64,000 nucleotides of DNA, taken from NCBI GenBank assembly GCA_015064445.1, contig SVSE01000002.1, forward strand, positions 62,001 to 126,000. The letters are read 5' to 3'. The notes beneath the pieces were generated by a model. It saw only the letters and a program-made list of their open reading frames with translations. It did not search any database and was not told where the DNA came from. Shown in pieces: positions 43,481-53,610 of this stretch (position 1 is its first letter; the number at the start of each line of letters is the position of its first letter). The stretch is from Oscillospiraceae bacterium (GTDB lineage: Bacteria > Bacillota > Clostridia > Oscillospirales > CAG-272). The position numbers were made by a program, and so were the translations under genes.

Positions 43481-43499
43481 ATTTCCAAACAAAATACAA
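43471..43499 (-). promoter_or_regulatory. thrC promoter
   Basis: TTGTAT (43499-43494) and TATCAT (43476-43471) on the minus strand are 17 bp apart and overlap the hom promoter, so both may not fire at once. Confidence 0.5.
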
Positions 43500-43539
43500 G
43501 TGTTTTTGAAATAAAGACTCGAAGAAAGGTAAAATTTTT

Positions 43540-44685
43540 ATGAAAACTGCAATTTTAGGCTTCGGAGTTGTAGGTTCAGGCGCGTTTGAGGTGCTTGAAA
43601 AGGCTGGATATGAGGTTAAGCGTGTTCTTGATATTCGTCCTCATGACGAGCTTGGGGACAAGCTTACTGCAAATTACGATGATATTCTAAACGATAAGGA
43701 AATTTCAGTTGTAGCTGAGGCTATTGGTGGTCTTGAGCCTGCGCACACATTTGTTGTTAAGGCGCTCAAGGCTGGTAAGCATGTTGTAAGCTCCAACAAG
43801 CACCTTATCTGCACATATTACGAGGAGCTTCACGCACTCGCTCTTGAAAACGGAGTAACACTTCGCTTCACATCAAGCGCTGGTGGTGGTATTCCTTGGC
43901 TTTATAATCTTAAGAGAAGCGTTCGCTGTGATGACATCTACAAGGTTATGGGAATTATGAATGGTACAACCAACTTCATCCTTGATGCCATGATAAGCGA
44001 CGGACGCGATTTTGATGATGTTCTCTCTGAGGCACAGAGGCTTGGGTATGCTGAGGCTAATCCAAGCGCCGACATTGACGGTCTTGATACTGCAAGAAAG
44101 ACTGCCATTTCCTCATCTATTGCATTTAATACTATAATAAAGGAAGAAAATGTTGATATCTTCTCTCTTCGCTTTATCAAAAAGGCAGATATCGACTATA
44201 TCACATCTAAGCTTAACAAGACCGTGCGCTATCTCGGATTTGGCGTTAAGAGTGAGGGTGGGGCGAGCGTATTCGTTGAGCCTGCACTTCTTGATTCTGA
44301 CGCACTTGAGAGCAATGTAAGAAAGAACAACAATATGATTTCGCTATTTGGACGCGATGTTGGTCGTCTTTCGTTCTTTGGTCAGGGCGCTGGTAAGTAT
44401 CCAACAGGAAACGCACTTGCACAGGATGTTATTGATATTTTGAGTGGCTCAACAGAGCTTAGCTTCGCACCAGAGGCAATCAATGTTGATAACGCTACTC
44501 TCGAAAGAGCATACTATGTAAGAACAAAGGCTGATGTAAGCTATGATTTCTTTGATACTGTTGAGGTTATCGACGGTAGCAAATATATAACAACTAAGAA
44601 AATAACTGTTTCAAAAATGCACGCTGTTGCAAAGGAAATTCGCTCCCTTGACGCAGATGCATTCTTCGCAGGAATAGAGGGCTAA
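43540..44685 (+). CDS. hom: Homoserine dehydrogenase
   Basis: This 381-residue enzyme reduces aspartate semialdehyde to homoserine. It has the NAD(P)-binding start (ILGFGVVGSGAFEVL), VVSSNKHLI, GIMNGTTNFILDAM and EANPSADIDGLDTARK, where Asp and Lys residues act in catalysis. It lacks the C-terminal ACT domain common in this enzyme (about 430 residues then), so threonine feedback may come from the separate ACT protein next door; that is inferred. First gene of hom-lysC-asd. Confidence 0.95.
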   Translation: MKTAILGFGVVGSGAFEVLEKAGYEVKRVLDIRPHDELGDKLTANYDDILNDKEISVVAEAIGGLEPAHTFVVKALKAGKHVVSSNKHLICTYYEELHALALENGVTLRFTSSAGGGIPWLYNLKRSVRCDDIYKVMGIMNGTTNFILDAMISDGRDFDDVLSEAQRLGYAEANPSADIDGLDTARKTAISSSIAFNTIIKEENVDIFSLRFIKKADIDYITSKLNKTVRYLGFGVKSEGGASVFVEPALLDSDALESNVRKNNNMISLFGRDVGRLSFFGQGAGKYPTGNALAQDVIDILSGSTELSFAPEAINVDNATLERAYYVRTKADVSYDFFDTVEVIDGSKYITTKKITVSKMHAVAKEIRSLDADAFFAGIEG

Positions 44686-44692
44686 TATAATT

Positions 44693-46021
44693 ATGATTAA
44701 GGTAGTAAAATTTGGTGGCTCATCACTTGCATCAGGTGAGTCATTTGCTAAGGTTAAAAGAATTATTGATGCAGACAAGTCAAGAGCTATTGTTGTAGTT
44801 TCCGCTCCTGGAAAGCGCTTTAGCGGAGATATGAAGGTAACTGACCTTCTCTATCTTCTCCACGCACATATAAAGTTCAATGCTCCATTTGATGATATTT
44901 ATGAAAAGATTAAGGAAAGATATCTTGAAATCAAGTCCTCCTGTGGCTTGAAGCAGGATATCGAAGGTGAGCTTGAGGCTGTATATGCAAAGCTTGGCAA
45001 GAAAACAAGCATCGACTATATCGCTTCCCGTGGTGAATATCTCAATGCAAGACTTATGGCTGAATATCTCGGCTATGCATTCGTTGATAGTGCTGAATGG
45101 CTCGTTTTCAACTATAACGGTAAGGTTAACTTTGAAAAGTCTTACGAAAATCTTGCTAAAATCGTTGAAAAGACACCTAAGATTGTTATTCCTGGCTTCT
45201 ATGGCGCTATGCCTGACGGAAGCATTAAGACCTTCTCTCGTGGTGGCTCTGACATAACTGGTGCTATCGCAGCTGCTGCAATTGATGCAGATATGTATGA
45301 GAACTGGACTGATGTTAGTGGTATCATGACTGCTGACCCAAGAATTGTTGACAATCCAAGACCTATTGAAAATGTTACCTTTGCTGAGCTTCGCGAGCTT
45401 TCATATATGGGCGCTGAGGTTCTTCACGAGGAAACTGTATTCCCTGTAAGACAAAAATCAATTCCACTTTATATCAAGAATACAAATGATATGAATGCGC
45501 GTGGAACTCTTATTATGGAAAAGTTTGATGATGAGGAGGAGGACAAGAATGTTCACTTCATCACTGGTATTTCCGGTAAGAAGCATTACTCAATTATCAC
45601 TATCGCAAAGAACAGAATGAACGATGAGATAGGATATATAAGACGCGCACTTGAGGTGTTTGAGCGCTTTGGCATTTCAATCGAGCATATTCCAAGCAGT
45701 ATCGACTCCTTCTCTGTTGTAGTTGCTTCAAGCGCTATCGAGGGCAACCTCCACGAGCTTTTCTCTGCTCTCAACGATGCTATCGCTCCTGATACAATTG
45801 ATATTTCAAATGACATAAGCCTTATTGCTATCGTTGGTAGAAAGCTTGCCTCAAACATTGGTATTGCTGGTAAGATTTTCACAGCTCTTGGCGAAAACGA
45901 AATCAACATTCGTATGATTGAGCAGGGCGCTGACGAAATCAACATTATCGTTGGTGTAAATGATAAGGATTTCAAGAAGGCAATTAGAGTACTTTATAAT
46001 CTTAGCGAGGTAGAAGAATAA
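44693..46021 (+). CDS. lysC: Aspartate kinase
   Basis: This 442-residue enzyme phosphorylates aspartate, the first step to lysine, threonine and methionine. It has VVKFGGSSLASGESF, FSRGGSDITGA and two C-terminal ACT domains (about 300-440, beginning near ITIAKNRMNDEIGYIRR), which usually bind lysine or threonine. The stop and the asd start share one base (TAATG). No lysine riboswitch is seen upstream. Confidence 0.95.
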   Translation: MIKVVKFGGSSLASGESFAKVKRIIDADKSRAIVVVSAPGKRFSGDMKVTDLLYLLHAHIKFNAPFDDIYEKIKERYLEIKSSCGLKQDIEGELEAVYAKLGKKTSIDYIASRGEYLNARLMAEYLGYAFVDSAEWLVFNYNGKVNFEKSYENLAKIVEKTPKIVIPGFYGAMPDGSIKTFSRGGSDITGAIAAAAIDADMYENWTDVSGIMTADPRIVDNPRPIENVTFAELRELSYMGAEVLHEETVFPVRQKSIPLYIKNTNDMNARGTLIMEKFDDEEEDKNVHFITGISGKKHYSIITIAKNRMNDEIGYIRRALEVFERFGISIEHIPSSIDSFSVVVASSAIEGNLHELFSALNDAIAPDTIDISNDISLIAIVGRKLASNIGIAGKIFTALGENEINIRMIEQGADEINIIVGVNDKDFKKAIRVLYNLSEVEE

Positions 46022-47022
46022 TGAAAAAGGTTAATATTGGTATACTTGGTGCAACAGGTGCTGTTGGCCGTGAAATGCTTAAAATTCTCGAGGAAAGAAA
46101 TTTCCCTGTTAACGAGGTAAGACTCCTTGCAAGTGCAAGAAGTGTTGGTAAGAAGATTCCATTTATGGGCAAGGAGCTTGAAATTCAGCTCGCTGACTTC
46201 GGTGCATTCAAGGGACTTGACATAGTTCTCGGTGCTGCTTCAAATGCAGTTGCAAAGCAGTTTAAGGACGATATCGTAAAGAGTGGTGCTGTTTTTGTAG
46301 ATAACTCAAGCGCATTCCGTATGGACGATAACACTCCTCTTGTAATTCCAGAAATCAACGCAGAGGACGCATATAAGCACAATGGTGTTATTTCAAATCC
46401 TAACTGCTCTACAATCATCACACTCGTTGCTGTAAACGCAATCAATTCTCTTTCCAAGATTAAGGGAATGGTTGCCTCAACATATCAGGCTACAAGTGGT
46501 GCTGGCGCTGCTGGCCCTGTTGAGCTTGAGGAGCAGATGAAGGCTGTTCTTGAGGGTGGCGAGATTAAGAGCGAGGTGTTCCAGCATCAAATCGCTTGTA
46601 ATGTAATTCCTCACATCGGCTCATTCCTTGACAACGCATACACAGCTGAGGAAATGAAGATGCAAAACGAGGGAAGAAAGATTCTTCACCTCCCAGAGCT
46701 TAAGGTAACCTGCACATGTGTTCGTGTTCCTGTTGTTCGCTCACACTCAATTTCTGTAACTGTTGTAACAGAGGATAAGCTCACAGTTGAGCAGGTAAAG
46801 GAAGCTATTGCAAATGCAAAGGGCTGTAAGCTCTATGACGATGGCGCAAACAAGATGTATCCTATGCCTATCGTAACCTCTGACCAAGACCTCGTTTATG
46901 TTGGTAGAGTAAGAGAGGACCTCGTATTTGATAACGCTATCACACTTTGGTGCTGTGGCGACCAGGTACGCAAGGGCGCTGCTACAAACGCAGTTCAAAT
47001 CGCTGAGCTCTTTACAAAATAA
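46021..47022 (+). CDS. asd: Aspartate-semialdehyde dehydrogenase
   Basis: This 333-residue enzyme makes aspartate semialdehyde from aspartyl phosphate. It has the NADP loop ILGATGAVGREMLKIL, the catalytic cysteine in SNPNCSTIITL and the VRVPVVRSHS segment near the substrate site. It overlaps lysC by one base, so translation is probably coupled. Last gene of the operon, followed by a strong terminator. Confidence 0.97.
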   Translation: MKKVNIGILGATGAVGREMLKILEERNFPVNEVRLLASARSVGKKIPFMGKELEIQLADFGAFKGLDIVLGAASNAVAKQFKDDIVKSGAVFVDNSSAFRMDDNTPLVIPEINAEDAYKHNGVISNPNCSTIITLVAVNAINSLSKIKGMVASTYQATSGAGAAGPVELEEQMKAVLEGGEIKSEVFQHQIACNVIPHIGSFLDNAYTAEEMKMQNEGRKILHLPELKVTCTCVRVPVVRSHSISVTVVTEDKLTVEQVKEAIANAKGCKLYDDGANKMYPMPIVTSDQDLVYVGRVREDLVFDNAITLWCCGDQVRKGAATNAVQIAELFTK

Positions 47023-47065
47023 TCAAATATAAGCGCAGCATGATGACGCACAAAACCATTAAAAA

Positions 47066-47098
47066 GAAAAATCATCGACTATGTGTCGATGATTTTTT
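47066..47098. terminator. Bidirectional terminator after asd
   Basis: AAAAATCATCGAC pairs with GTCGATGATTTTT around TATGT. It also serves the convergent LRR gene. Confidence 0.9.
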
Positions 47099-47101
47099 AT
47101 T

Positions 47102-48696
47102 TTACTCTTCGTCATTGGTGCTTGGCACTACATATTCGGGCAAGGATGAAACGCTTTGATTTTTCTTTACTGTTGAGATTGTAACAGTGTAAAGAGTGAT
47201 CTTTCCTCTTGTAACAGTGCTAACAGCCGGTGTTTCAGTCAAGGCATATGATTTTTGGTTAAGCTCCGCCTTTGAATAATCTCCATCAACAACTGCATAA
47301 CCTGCAATAACGAGCTCAAGATTTGCGTGTGCATCGGTGAAATTGCTTATCATAAAATTAAAGGTTTCATAGCTTAGATTTTCAAATTCAACCTGAAGCG
47401 CACCGCTATCGCAATTTATGCGTCCGTTTGCATCAAAAATCGCATCTTCCTTTAAGAATTTAGGATTGAAAATTACGATGCCGAATTTTACGTTTTGAGC
47501 ACCACCGTATTCTTGCCATTCGGCAAGTGCCTTTTGGCTTACAACAAATCCACCGTCAATGCCTGTGCCGTTATCCTTAACTGCATAGCCCTTTGAGGTA
47601 TAAATTGCATCAAGCTCTTGCTTGTCTTCGTATATACATCTTGAGCAAGGTGTGCTCTTCACGCCCGGTTTTGAAAGGCTTTCGTAGGTAACGGTCGTTT
47701 CTTCCTGAACGAGTGCGTGTGAGGTATATACAGGATTTTCGCTGTTTGAATTAAAGAAAACGTTATAGCTAAAGAAGCTTTGGAATGCTGTGCCATCGGC
47801 AACGCTTGCCTGTGCGGGATTAGAAAGAATTATACATTTAAGCATATTAAGAGGCTTTCTTTGCGAGCCACTATTTAAGCCGAAATAAATACTCCCTTGG
47901 TTGCATCAGTGCTTTCTTGGAACGTTACCTGTGTAATATCACATTGGAATTCAATATATTCAATTTGAACAGCGCCTGTTTCGCCACAGCTGAGTGCTTG
48001 GTCCGCAAAGCTCTTAGTAAGAGGGCCGAAGGTAATTCCTGTTACGTTTGCAAGTGCATTGTCAAAAGCCTTATATGCTATGCTTGTTGCATTAATATAT
48101 ATTTCTCCGGAAAAAGCATCATAGCAGTTACAAAACGCCTGTGGGCCAATTCCGTCTGATAGGTTTTTTGGGAAGTTTTTAAGCTCTTTTAACCTATTCG
48201 CAAAACGCACGAAGCATTCAGGGATTTTGGTAACCTGAGAGTTTTCACCGAAATCAAAGCCTCTGAGCTGTCCAACGCAGTCATTCATATCGTGAACCTG
48301 ATTTACAGTTCCCGCAAGCTGAACGTAACCGCAAACGCCATTGAAATACGCGTGAGTTTTCATAGAGTTAAGGTTTGCGTAGGTTATGAGAGTTTCTCCC
48401 ATATAAGCGGGAATGTTGTATCTTGTAAGATAAGTGCTACCAATTTTTGACTTGTCAATACCTGCACTTTCCATATCGGCATTCATTACGTCGGTGTTAA
48501 GACCGCTAATTGTCGCGCCCGAGCCTGTAAAATACTTTTCTTCCTCAAACACAACAAAGTGCGTAAAGGAATCGTTTTGCACCTTAAGCTCCTGTGGGAT
48601 TTCCTCAAGGTAAACTGTTCTCGCACTTACACAAATCGCAAATGCAACCACAAAAAGCGCTATAAATAAAAGTGATATTGTTGCTTTCCTTTTCAT
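47102..48696 (-). pseudogene. Secreted leucine-rich-repeat protein gene with a frameshift
   Basis: Two frames together make one protein of about 530 residues. The first (48696-47875) has a signal peptide (MKRKATISLLFIALFVVAFA), a short divergent LRR-like region and ends abruptly at TKGVFISA. The next frame opens at the same spot and reads IYFGLNSGSQRKPLNMLK, then the Cys-pair and C-terminal module of the paralogs (AIYTSKGYAVK to LVIAGYAVVDG), ending at 47102. One base missing from the GGG run at 47894-47896 explains the break: a fourth G would restore the frame. It may be a dying gene, a phase-off state or a sequencing error. The promoter and ribosome site look intact. Confidence 0.8.
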
Positions 48697-48727
48697 ATTG
48701 AACTCCTATAAAAAACAATATATGAAC

Positions 48728-48756
48728 ATTATAGCACAATCAATTCGCCTTGTCAA
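48728..48756 (-). promoter_or_regulatory. Promoter of the frameshifted LRR gene
   Basis: Perfect TTGACA (48756-48751) and TATAAT (48733-48728) on the minus strand are 17 bp apart. TTGTGC lies directly before the -10 box; there is no G run. Confidence 0.82.
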
Positions 48757-48764
48757 TAATATGA

Positions 48765-48798
48765 AAAAGAAGTAGACTTGCGCCTACTTCTTTTATTT
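48765..48798 (-). terminator. Terminator of the seven-gene transporter operon
   Basis: AAAAGAAGTAG pairs with CTACTTCTTTT around an 8-base loop, with T residues on the minus strand. Confidence 0.85.
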
Positions 48799-48803
48799 TG
48801 ATT

Positions 48804-49856
48804 TTAACCAACGATACCACTACGCTCAACACCCTGAACAATCTTATCCTGCAAGAAGATATATGCAATGATAAGTGGAGCGGCGATGAGGATTGTACCA
48901 GTGCCTGTAACAGCTGCCAAATATGCATCAAGTCCTGATGCGCCAGCCTGAAGTGAAGGTGGAATTACGCGAACGATTTCACGAATATTTGGATAGCCAT
49001 GGTTAAATACATGAATTGAGTTGAAGAACATTCCTACATAGAAGTCATCAGTCCACTGCCATGCAAATGAGAATATAAATACTGTTATAAGCATTGGCAC
49101 GGAGATAGGAAGAATGATTCTAAAGAAGGTTTTCATAGTTGACGAGCCGTCAACATATGCACTTTCCTCGAGCTCATCAGGAACGCCACGGAAGAACTGT
49201 CTTAGCATAAAGATGAAAAGTCCGTTTCTAAATCCGAGTCCTGTGAAGGAGAGCAAATACATAGGAATATAGGAGTTCATAAAGCTGAACTTCCAGTTCT
49301 CGTTTATTCCCTTTAGGAACGCGTCAATTTTTTCGGTTAGTGGCCAGTAATCCCAAGCGTTGAAGTACTCATACATTGAGTATGAAATTGCTTCGTTTGG
49401 AATCATGAGTGTTACTACTACGATAGCAAATACTATATTATTGCCTTTGAACTTGAACTTTGCAAGTCCGTAAGCAACGAGCGCGCAGATGAAGGTCTGA
49501 ATAATCGCTGTTGAAAGGGAAAGTGCAAAGGTCTTCAGCATTAATGGGAAGTAGTTGTTTTCGAGTACCAAGTACTTATACTGGTCAAAGGTTGGATTCT
49601 TAGAGATAAGAACAACCGTAACATCCTTAAAGTCAGATGGTGACATAAAGGACTGGAAGATTTTTGAGATATATGGGAAAAGAATTACATATGAAATTCC
49701 CAAGAGAAGAACGAATCTGAATACTACAAATACGACCTTTTTAAGGAAGTTCATTGAAAAGAACTTCGCCTTGATTCTTTCCCAAAGAGGTGCTCTTTCA
49801 AATTCTACGCGAATCTTATTTTTAGATTCTCTTTTGATTTTTGGTGATGTATCCAT
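48804..49856 (-). CDS. Carbohydrate ABC transporter permease, second pair (MalG type)
   Basis: This 350-residue permease has an N-terminal basic tail, six membrane helices and the ATPase-contact EAA loop ESAYVDGSSTMKTFFRIILP (about 245). It is the last gene of the operon, 12 bp after its partner. It is longer than usual MalG-type permeases (about 280-300) because of the N-terminal extension (KIKRESKNKIRVEFERAPLW) and an outer loop around residues 165-195. The substrate is probably an oligosaccharide. Confidence 0.92.
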   Translation of the reverse strand: MDTSPKIKRESKNKIRVEFERAPLWERIKAKFFSMNFLKKVVFVVFRFVLLLGISYVILFPYISKIFQSFMSPSDFKDVTVVLISKNPTFDQYKYLVLENNYFPLMLKTFALSLSTAIIQTFICALVAYGLAKFKFKGNNIVFAIVVVTLMIPNEAISYSMYEYFNAWDYWPLTEKIDAFLKGINENWKFSFMNSYIPMYLLSFTGLGFRNGLFIFMLRQFFRGVPDELEESAYVDGSSTMKTFFRIILPISVPMLITVFIFSFAWQWTDDFYVGMFFNSIHVFNHGYPNIREIVRVIPPSLQAGASGLDAYLAAVTGTGTILIAAPLIIAYIFLQDKIVQGVERSGIVG

Positions 49857-49868
49857 TGTCCTACCTCC

Positions 49869-50834
49869 TTAATCTCTCTTTTGATAGAAGACAAAAGCCT
49901 TCATAAGAAGTCCGACAACAACTATCATTAGAAGCACCACGAGGATATACACCCAGTACATCGCTGTTGTTTCTTCCTTGAAGTTGGTTTGGTTAGACAT
50001 CATTCCGATAAAGTTCATAACTCTGTTTTCTGCCGATGTAAATGCATCAATTACTGTATAAATGAAGTTTACAAGAATCATAGGGCTAATCATAGGAAGT
50101 GTAATCTTCCAGAAGGTTTCCCAAGCAGATGCGCCCTCGATTTGACAGGATTCATAAATCGCAGGAGAAATGGACTGAAGTCCTGAAAGGAATATAAGCA
50201 TTTGAACACCGCTACGGCTTACTATGTTGAAAATGTCATTTACTAGCTTTACAACATATTCAACAAGTCCTGTACCGAGCTTGATATTTCCGAGTATGCT
50301 TTGGAGGTCCATTGCTGACATAATGCCCTCGCTCTCGCCTGTACCGTCGTCAACCGAGCCAGAAAGGTTACCACCTGTAAGAGCGTCGCCTGCCTGTGCG
50401 TCAAGTGAGTCGATGATACCGATTGAAAGAATAACCGGCAAGAAGAAGATAGCACGGAATACTGTTCTGCCCGCCATCTTTTGGTTAAGAATGATAGCCA
50501 TAAAGAGGGCGAATATTACGATTGCAGGAATTTGAAGGATAAGGTCCTTAACACCGTCAAGCAATGTTACGGGGAAGGATTTATCCGGGTTTGTTGGATT
50601 AAAGATGTCCACATAGTTTTGGAAGCCTACAAAGTTAAGAGTAAGCTGACCGTTAGCAAATGAAACATCGCTAAATGTAATTCTTATTGACTGAACAAGA
50701 ATAGGTGCATAAAGGAATATTATTCCGATTATGAAAGGAAGAACGAAAATCCATCCTTGAAGAGCTTTCTTTTTTGTCAAGGACAAGCCTTTTCTTCTCT
50801 TCTTTATATTATTTGAAGGTATAGTAGATGTCAT
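49869..50834 (-). CDS. Carbohydrate ABC transporter permease, second pair (MalF type)
   Basis: This 321-residue permease has six membrane helices and the EAA loop ESCQIEGASAWETFWKITLP. Between the third and fourth helix is an unusually long acidic and Gly-rich outer loop (about 145-195, ALTGGNLSGSVDDGTGESEG), which could contact a binding protein. It forms a pair with the gene 12 bp downstream. A second permease pair without a second binding protein is unusual. Confidence 0.92.
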   Translation of the reverse strand: MTSTIPSNNIKKRRKGLSLTKKKALQGWIFVLPFIIGIIFLYAPILVQSIRITFSDVSFANGQLTLNFVGFQNYVDIFNPTNPDKSFPVTLLDGVKDLILQIPAIVIFALFMAIILNQKMAGRTVFRAIFFLPVILSIGIIDSLDAQAGDALTGGNLSGSVDDGTGESEGIMSAMDLQSILGNIKLGTGLVEYVVKLVNDIFNIVSRSGVQMLIFLSGLQSISPAIYESCQIEGASAWETFWKITLPMISPMILVNFIYTVIDAFTSAENRVMNFIGMMSNQTNFKEETTAMYWVYILVVLLMIVVVGLLMKAFVFYQKRD

Positions 50835-50850
50835 TTTGTTTCCTCCTTTC

Positions 50851-53598
50851 TTAGTTTATTTCGTAGCTTGCAAAGCCGAGAGCTGGAATTGTATACTCTA
50901 CACCATTAAAGGTTGTCTTAACCTCAAATGAGTTATAGTTGAGCAAGAAGCCCTCTCCATTTTCGTAAAGAACGCTTACAACTCTTGAGTTGTTAAGGCC
51001 TTCTGGCTCTACATTTGGATTATCAATGATATCCTCAGTACGAATTACTGTGTAGCCATCCTCAGCGTTCAAGAACTTGTGGTCAACAATGTAAGAGCCC
51101 TGCTTGGACGCCATAACATCATTATATTTCTTGTATGTCTTTGCAATTTCGTCTCTCCATACAGAGAACTGTACGGAATAATACTGGTTATATTCCTTTG
51201 TTCCCTTGAGAAGCTCGGTATTCTGCATTGCCACTGTGAAGTAGAGGCCTGCACCGTTTTCAAGAGCCTTAAGGAACATATACTGGTCATCACCCTCCAT
51301 ATTGATAGGTGCGCCTGCAAATTCGATTGAACCGTGAAGAACTATTCCAGTGAAAGGAACAGCCTCGCTTGTGTTCAAGAAACGGCTACTATCAAGAGCA
51401 ACATTTGTAAGTGATGATGCATATGGAAGTGAATATGCGTTACCTGCATCAAGGATGAGGTTGTAGGTTGGATTAGCACTTGGCGCTTCAAGCTTCTTTC
51501 CAGAAAGCTTCGAAAGAAGAGCCATAGTGTTTGCCTTTGACTGCTCTCTAAAGATATAACCTGTCTTTTCATCAAAGTCAGAGTTGAGGTCTGAGCCGAG
51601 AGTTCTTGTAGCCAAGGACTTAATGTTGAACGCAGATGCGCTCTTAATGAATTTGGTGTAAGCCAAGTCGTAGGAGTCAGTTGAGATAACAACTCCGCCC
51701 TTACGCTGGAACATCTGAATAGATGCGTCGTACTCACGCTTTGTTGTATATCTTCCGTCAAGAGCCTTAGCACCTGTCTTCTTATACTGGAAGCCACTAA
51801 AGTTCTTAACACCGTTTGAATATGCGAAGTTTACATTTGGAGCGATTTCAACACCGTTCTCCTCTGCGTACTTCATAAGCTCTACATATCCGTCAACTCC
51901 ACCGAGCACCTTTTGCCATTTAAGGTATGTAGGATACTCAGCCTCAAGACCACCATTTGCAAAGCCTGTCAAGATAAAGCTCATATTATCAACACCGATA
52001 TTTGAGAGCTCCTTGTGCATCTTAATGATATCAGCAAAGGTTGTAAGCTCCTTATTTACGGTTACTGGGAAGGTAAGGAATTTTTCCTCAACCTTAAGTG
52101 AGCCGAACACCTCAAGGAAAATCTTGGTGTACTCATCAAGCTCGCTTTCCTGAAGCTTATCAATTGAGCCGTTTGCGATAAGGTAATCTCTGTAGTAGTT
52201 AGCCATTCCGACATATGAGGTGTCATACTTTGTGTCAGGGTTAAGCATTGTGTACTTAACATCAATTTCTCCTGTGTAACGGGATACACCGTTTACGGAG
52301 ATAACCTTAGATGAGCTTGCGCCACCTGAGAAGGAGTCTGCAAGGTCATATTTATCGGATGCACTAATTTTAAAGCTGGAATAAATTGAGTTAAAATATG
52401 AATCGTTACGGGAAACTGCACTTGCGAGAGCATCACCGGCTTCAATTATTGCGAAGAAGCCTGATGTTACAGGTCTGCTTGTAATAACATTACCGAATAC
52501 TGGAAATGTTGTCTGCTCCTGATTCTTAACGCTTACTGTGTAGTATGCGTAGTCAGGACCATACATTCCAACTGTGATATTGTCGTTTGTGCCTGATGCG
52601 TAGAGGTCCTCATATCTAATGAGTGTTCCACTTCCGTCTGGCAAGAAGGAATAGCCCTTGTCTTGTCCACGATATGCTGCATTGAAGTATGGAAGAACTC
52701 CAACATCCTCAATTACATATTTTGTTGCATCGTATTCAATAGCGCCTGCATCAAGAGATACATTAAAGCCATCGTCTGTGAGTGTGTAAACCAAGGTTGC
52801 CTTTAAATATGGCTCAAAGGTTGTACCGATGTGATCGTTTACGAGTGTGCCATAATTGAGGACACCTGTAAGGTTATCGAAGCCTACTTTTGCGTAGTCC
52901 TCGTGCATTCTTTCAAAGGTATATCCACCCCAAGTAAAGAGCTTTGCAAGTGCCTCCATATTCTTAACAGTTGTTGGCTTAAGCTTATAGAGCTTATTTG
53001 GCTCTGAATAAGCATAAAGTCTTTTAATTGTTTTGATGGCGCTCTCAGCCTCTTTCTCATCAATGAGCCTCATTTCATCGAAGATTCTATTTAGGTCCTC
53101 TTCGAGGATTGCCATTGGGAGGAGGAGCTCCTTCTTACCGAACTCATATGTAACCTTTGCGCCTATTTTGTTGCCATTTGCGTCAAGATTAGGAGCTATT
53201 GTCATCTGATTGTGAATAGCAGAGTCTCCGAAGGAATAATAGCTAACTGATGTACCTGCGGAAATTCCACGGAAGGTAATCATAAGAGTTGAGAGATACT
53301 GTTGCTTAGATGCAACAATACCTGAATTACTTACATCGTAAGGGTTTGAGATAATTATCTCAGAGGTTTGCTTGTTTCTGATAGCGATTTCGCCCGACAA
53401 TGGCATTACATAGAATTCCATTTTGTCGTTTTCTGCGTAAAGCTCCATTTTGGAGAGCTTTTCAAGCTCGCTCTCAAATTTTGTATCTGCGTAGTTTTCG
53501 ACTGTGAGCTCCTCTGCTGCGCTTACAGTAGCAAGCATGCTTACTGTTGGAACAAGAAGCATAATCGCGAGGATTATTGATAATATTTTCTTTTTCAT
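50851..53598 (-). CDS. DUF5696 secreted protein
   Basis: This 915-residue protein starts with a signal peptide (MKKKILSIILAIMLLVPTVS) with no lipobox Cys. I recognise it as DUF5696, a large extracellular family found beside sugar ABC transporters. A beta-rich first half (about 30-450) is followed by a region that looks like a TIM barrel (FADIIKMHKELSNIGVDNMSFILTG, then VEIAPNVNF, VVISTDSYDLAY, FREQSKANTMAL), suggesting a glycoside-hydrolase-like fold. Candidate catalytic carboxylates cannot be fixed by eye. It could be a glycan-binding or -cutting partner of the transporter. Confidence 0.85.
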   Translation of the reverse strand: MKKKILSIILAIMLLVPTVSMLATVSAAEELTVENYADTKFESELEKLSKMELYAENDKMEFYVMPLSGEIAIRNKQTSEIIISNPYDVSNSGIVASKQQYLSTLMITFRGISAGTSVSYYSFGDSAIHNQMTIAPNLDANGNKIGAKVTYEFGKKELLLPMAILEEDLNRIFDEMRLIDEKEAESAIKTIKRLYAYSEPNKLYKLKPTTVKNMEALAKLFTWGGYTFERMHEDYAKVGFDNLTGVLNYGTLVNDHIGTTFEPYLKATLVYTLTDDGFNVSLDAGAIEYDATKYVIEDVGVLPYFNAAYRGQDKGYSFLPDGSGTLIRYEDLYASGTNDNITVGMYGPDYAYYTVSVKNQEQTTFPVFGNVITSRPVTSGFFAIIEAGDALASAVSRNDSYFNSIYSSFKISASDKYDLADSFSGGASSSKVISVNGVSRYTGEIDVKYTMLNPDTKYDTSYVGMANYYRDYLIANGSIDKLQESELDEYTKIFLEVFGSLKVEEKFLTFPVTVNKELTTFADIIKMHKELSNIGVDNMSFILTGFANGGLEAEYPTYLKWQKVLGGVDGYVELMKYAEENGVEIAPNVNFAYSNGVKNFSGFQYKKTGAKALDGRYTTKREYDASIQMFQRKGGVVISTDSYDLAYTKFIKSASAFNIKSLATRTLGSDLNSDFDEKTGYIFREQSKANTMALLSKLSGKKLEAPSANPTYNLILDAGNAYSLPYASSLTNVALDSSRFLNTSEAVPFTGIVLHGSIEFAGAPINMEGDDQYMFLKALENGAGLYFTVAMQNTELLKGTKEYNQYYSVQFSVWRDEIAKTYKKYNDVMASKQGSYIVDHKFLNAEDGYTVIRTEDIIDNPNVEPEGLNNSRVVSVLYENGEGFLLNYNSFEVKTTFNGVEYTIPALGFASYEIN

Positions 53599-53610
53599 CT
53601 CTAATCCTCC

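Noticed and set aside
43440..43540. Lysine riboswitch or T-box for the threonine/lysine genes
   Set aside because: The gap is too short and contains only the two promoters. I also found no T-box before metG or asnB.
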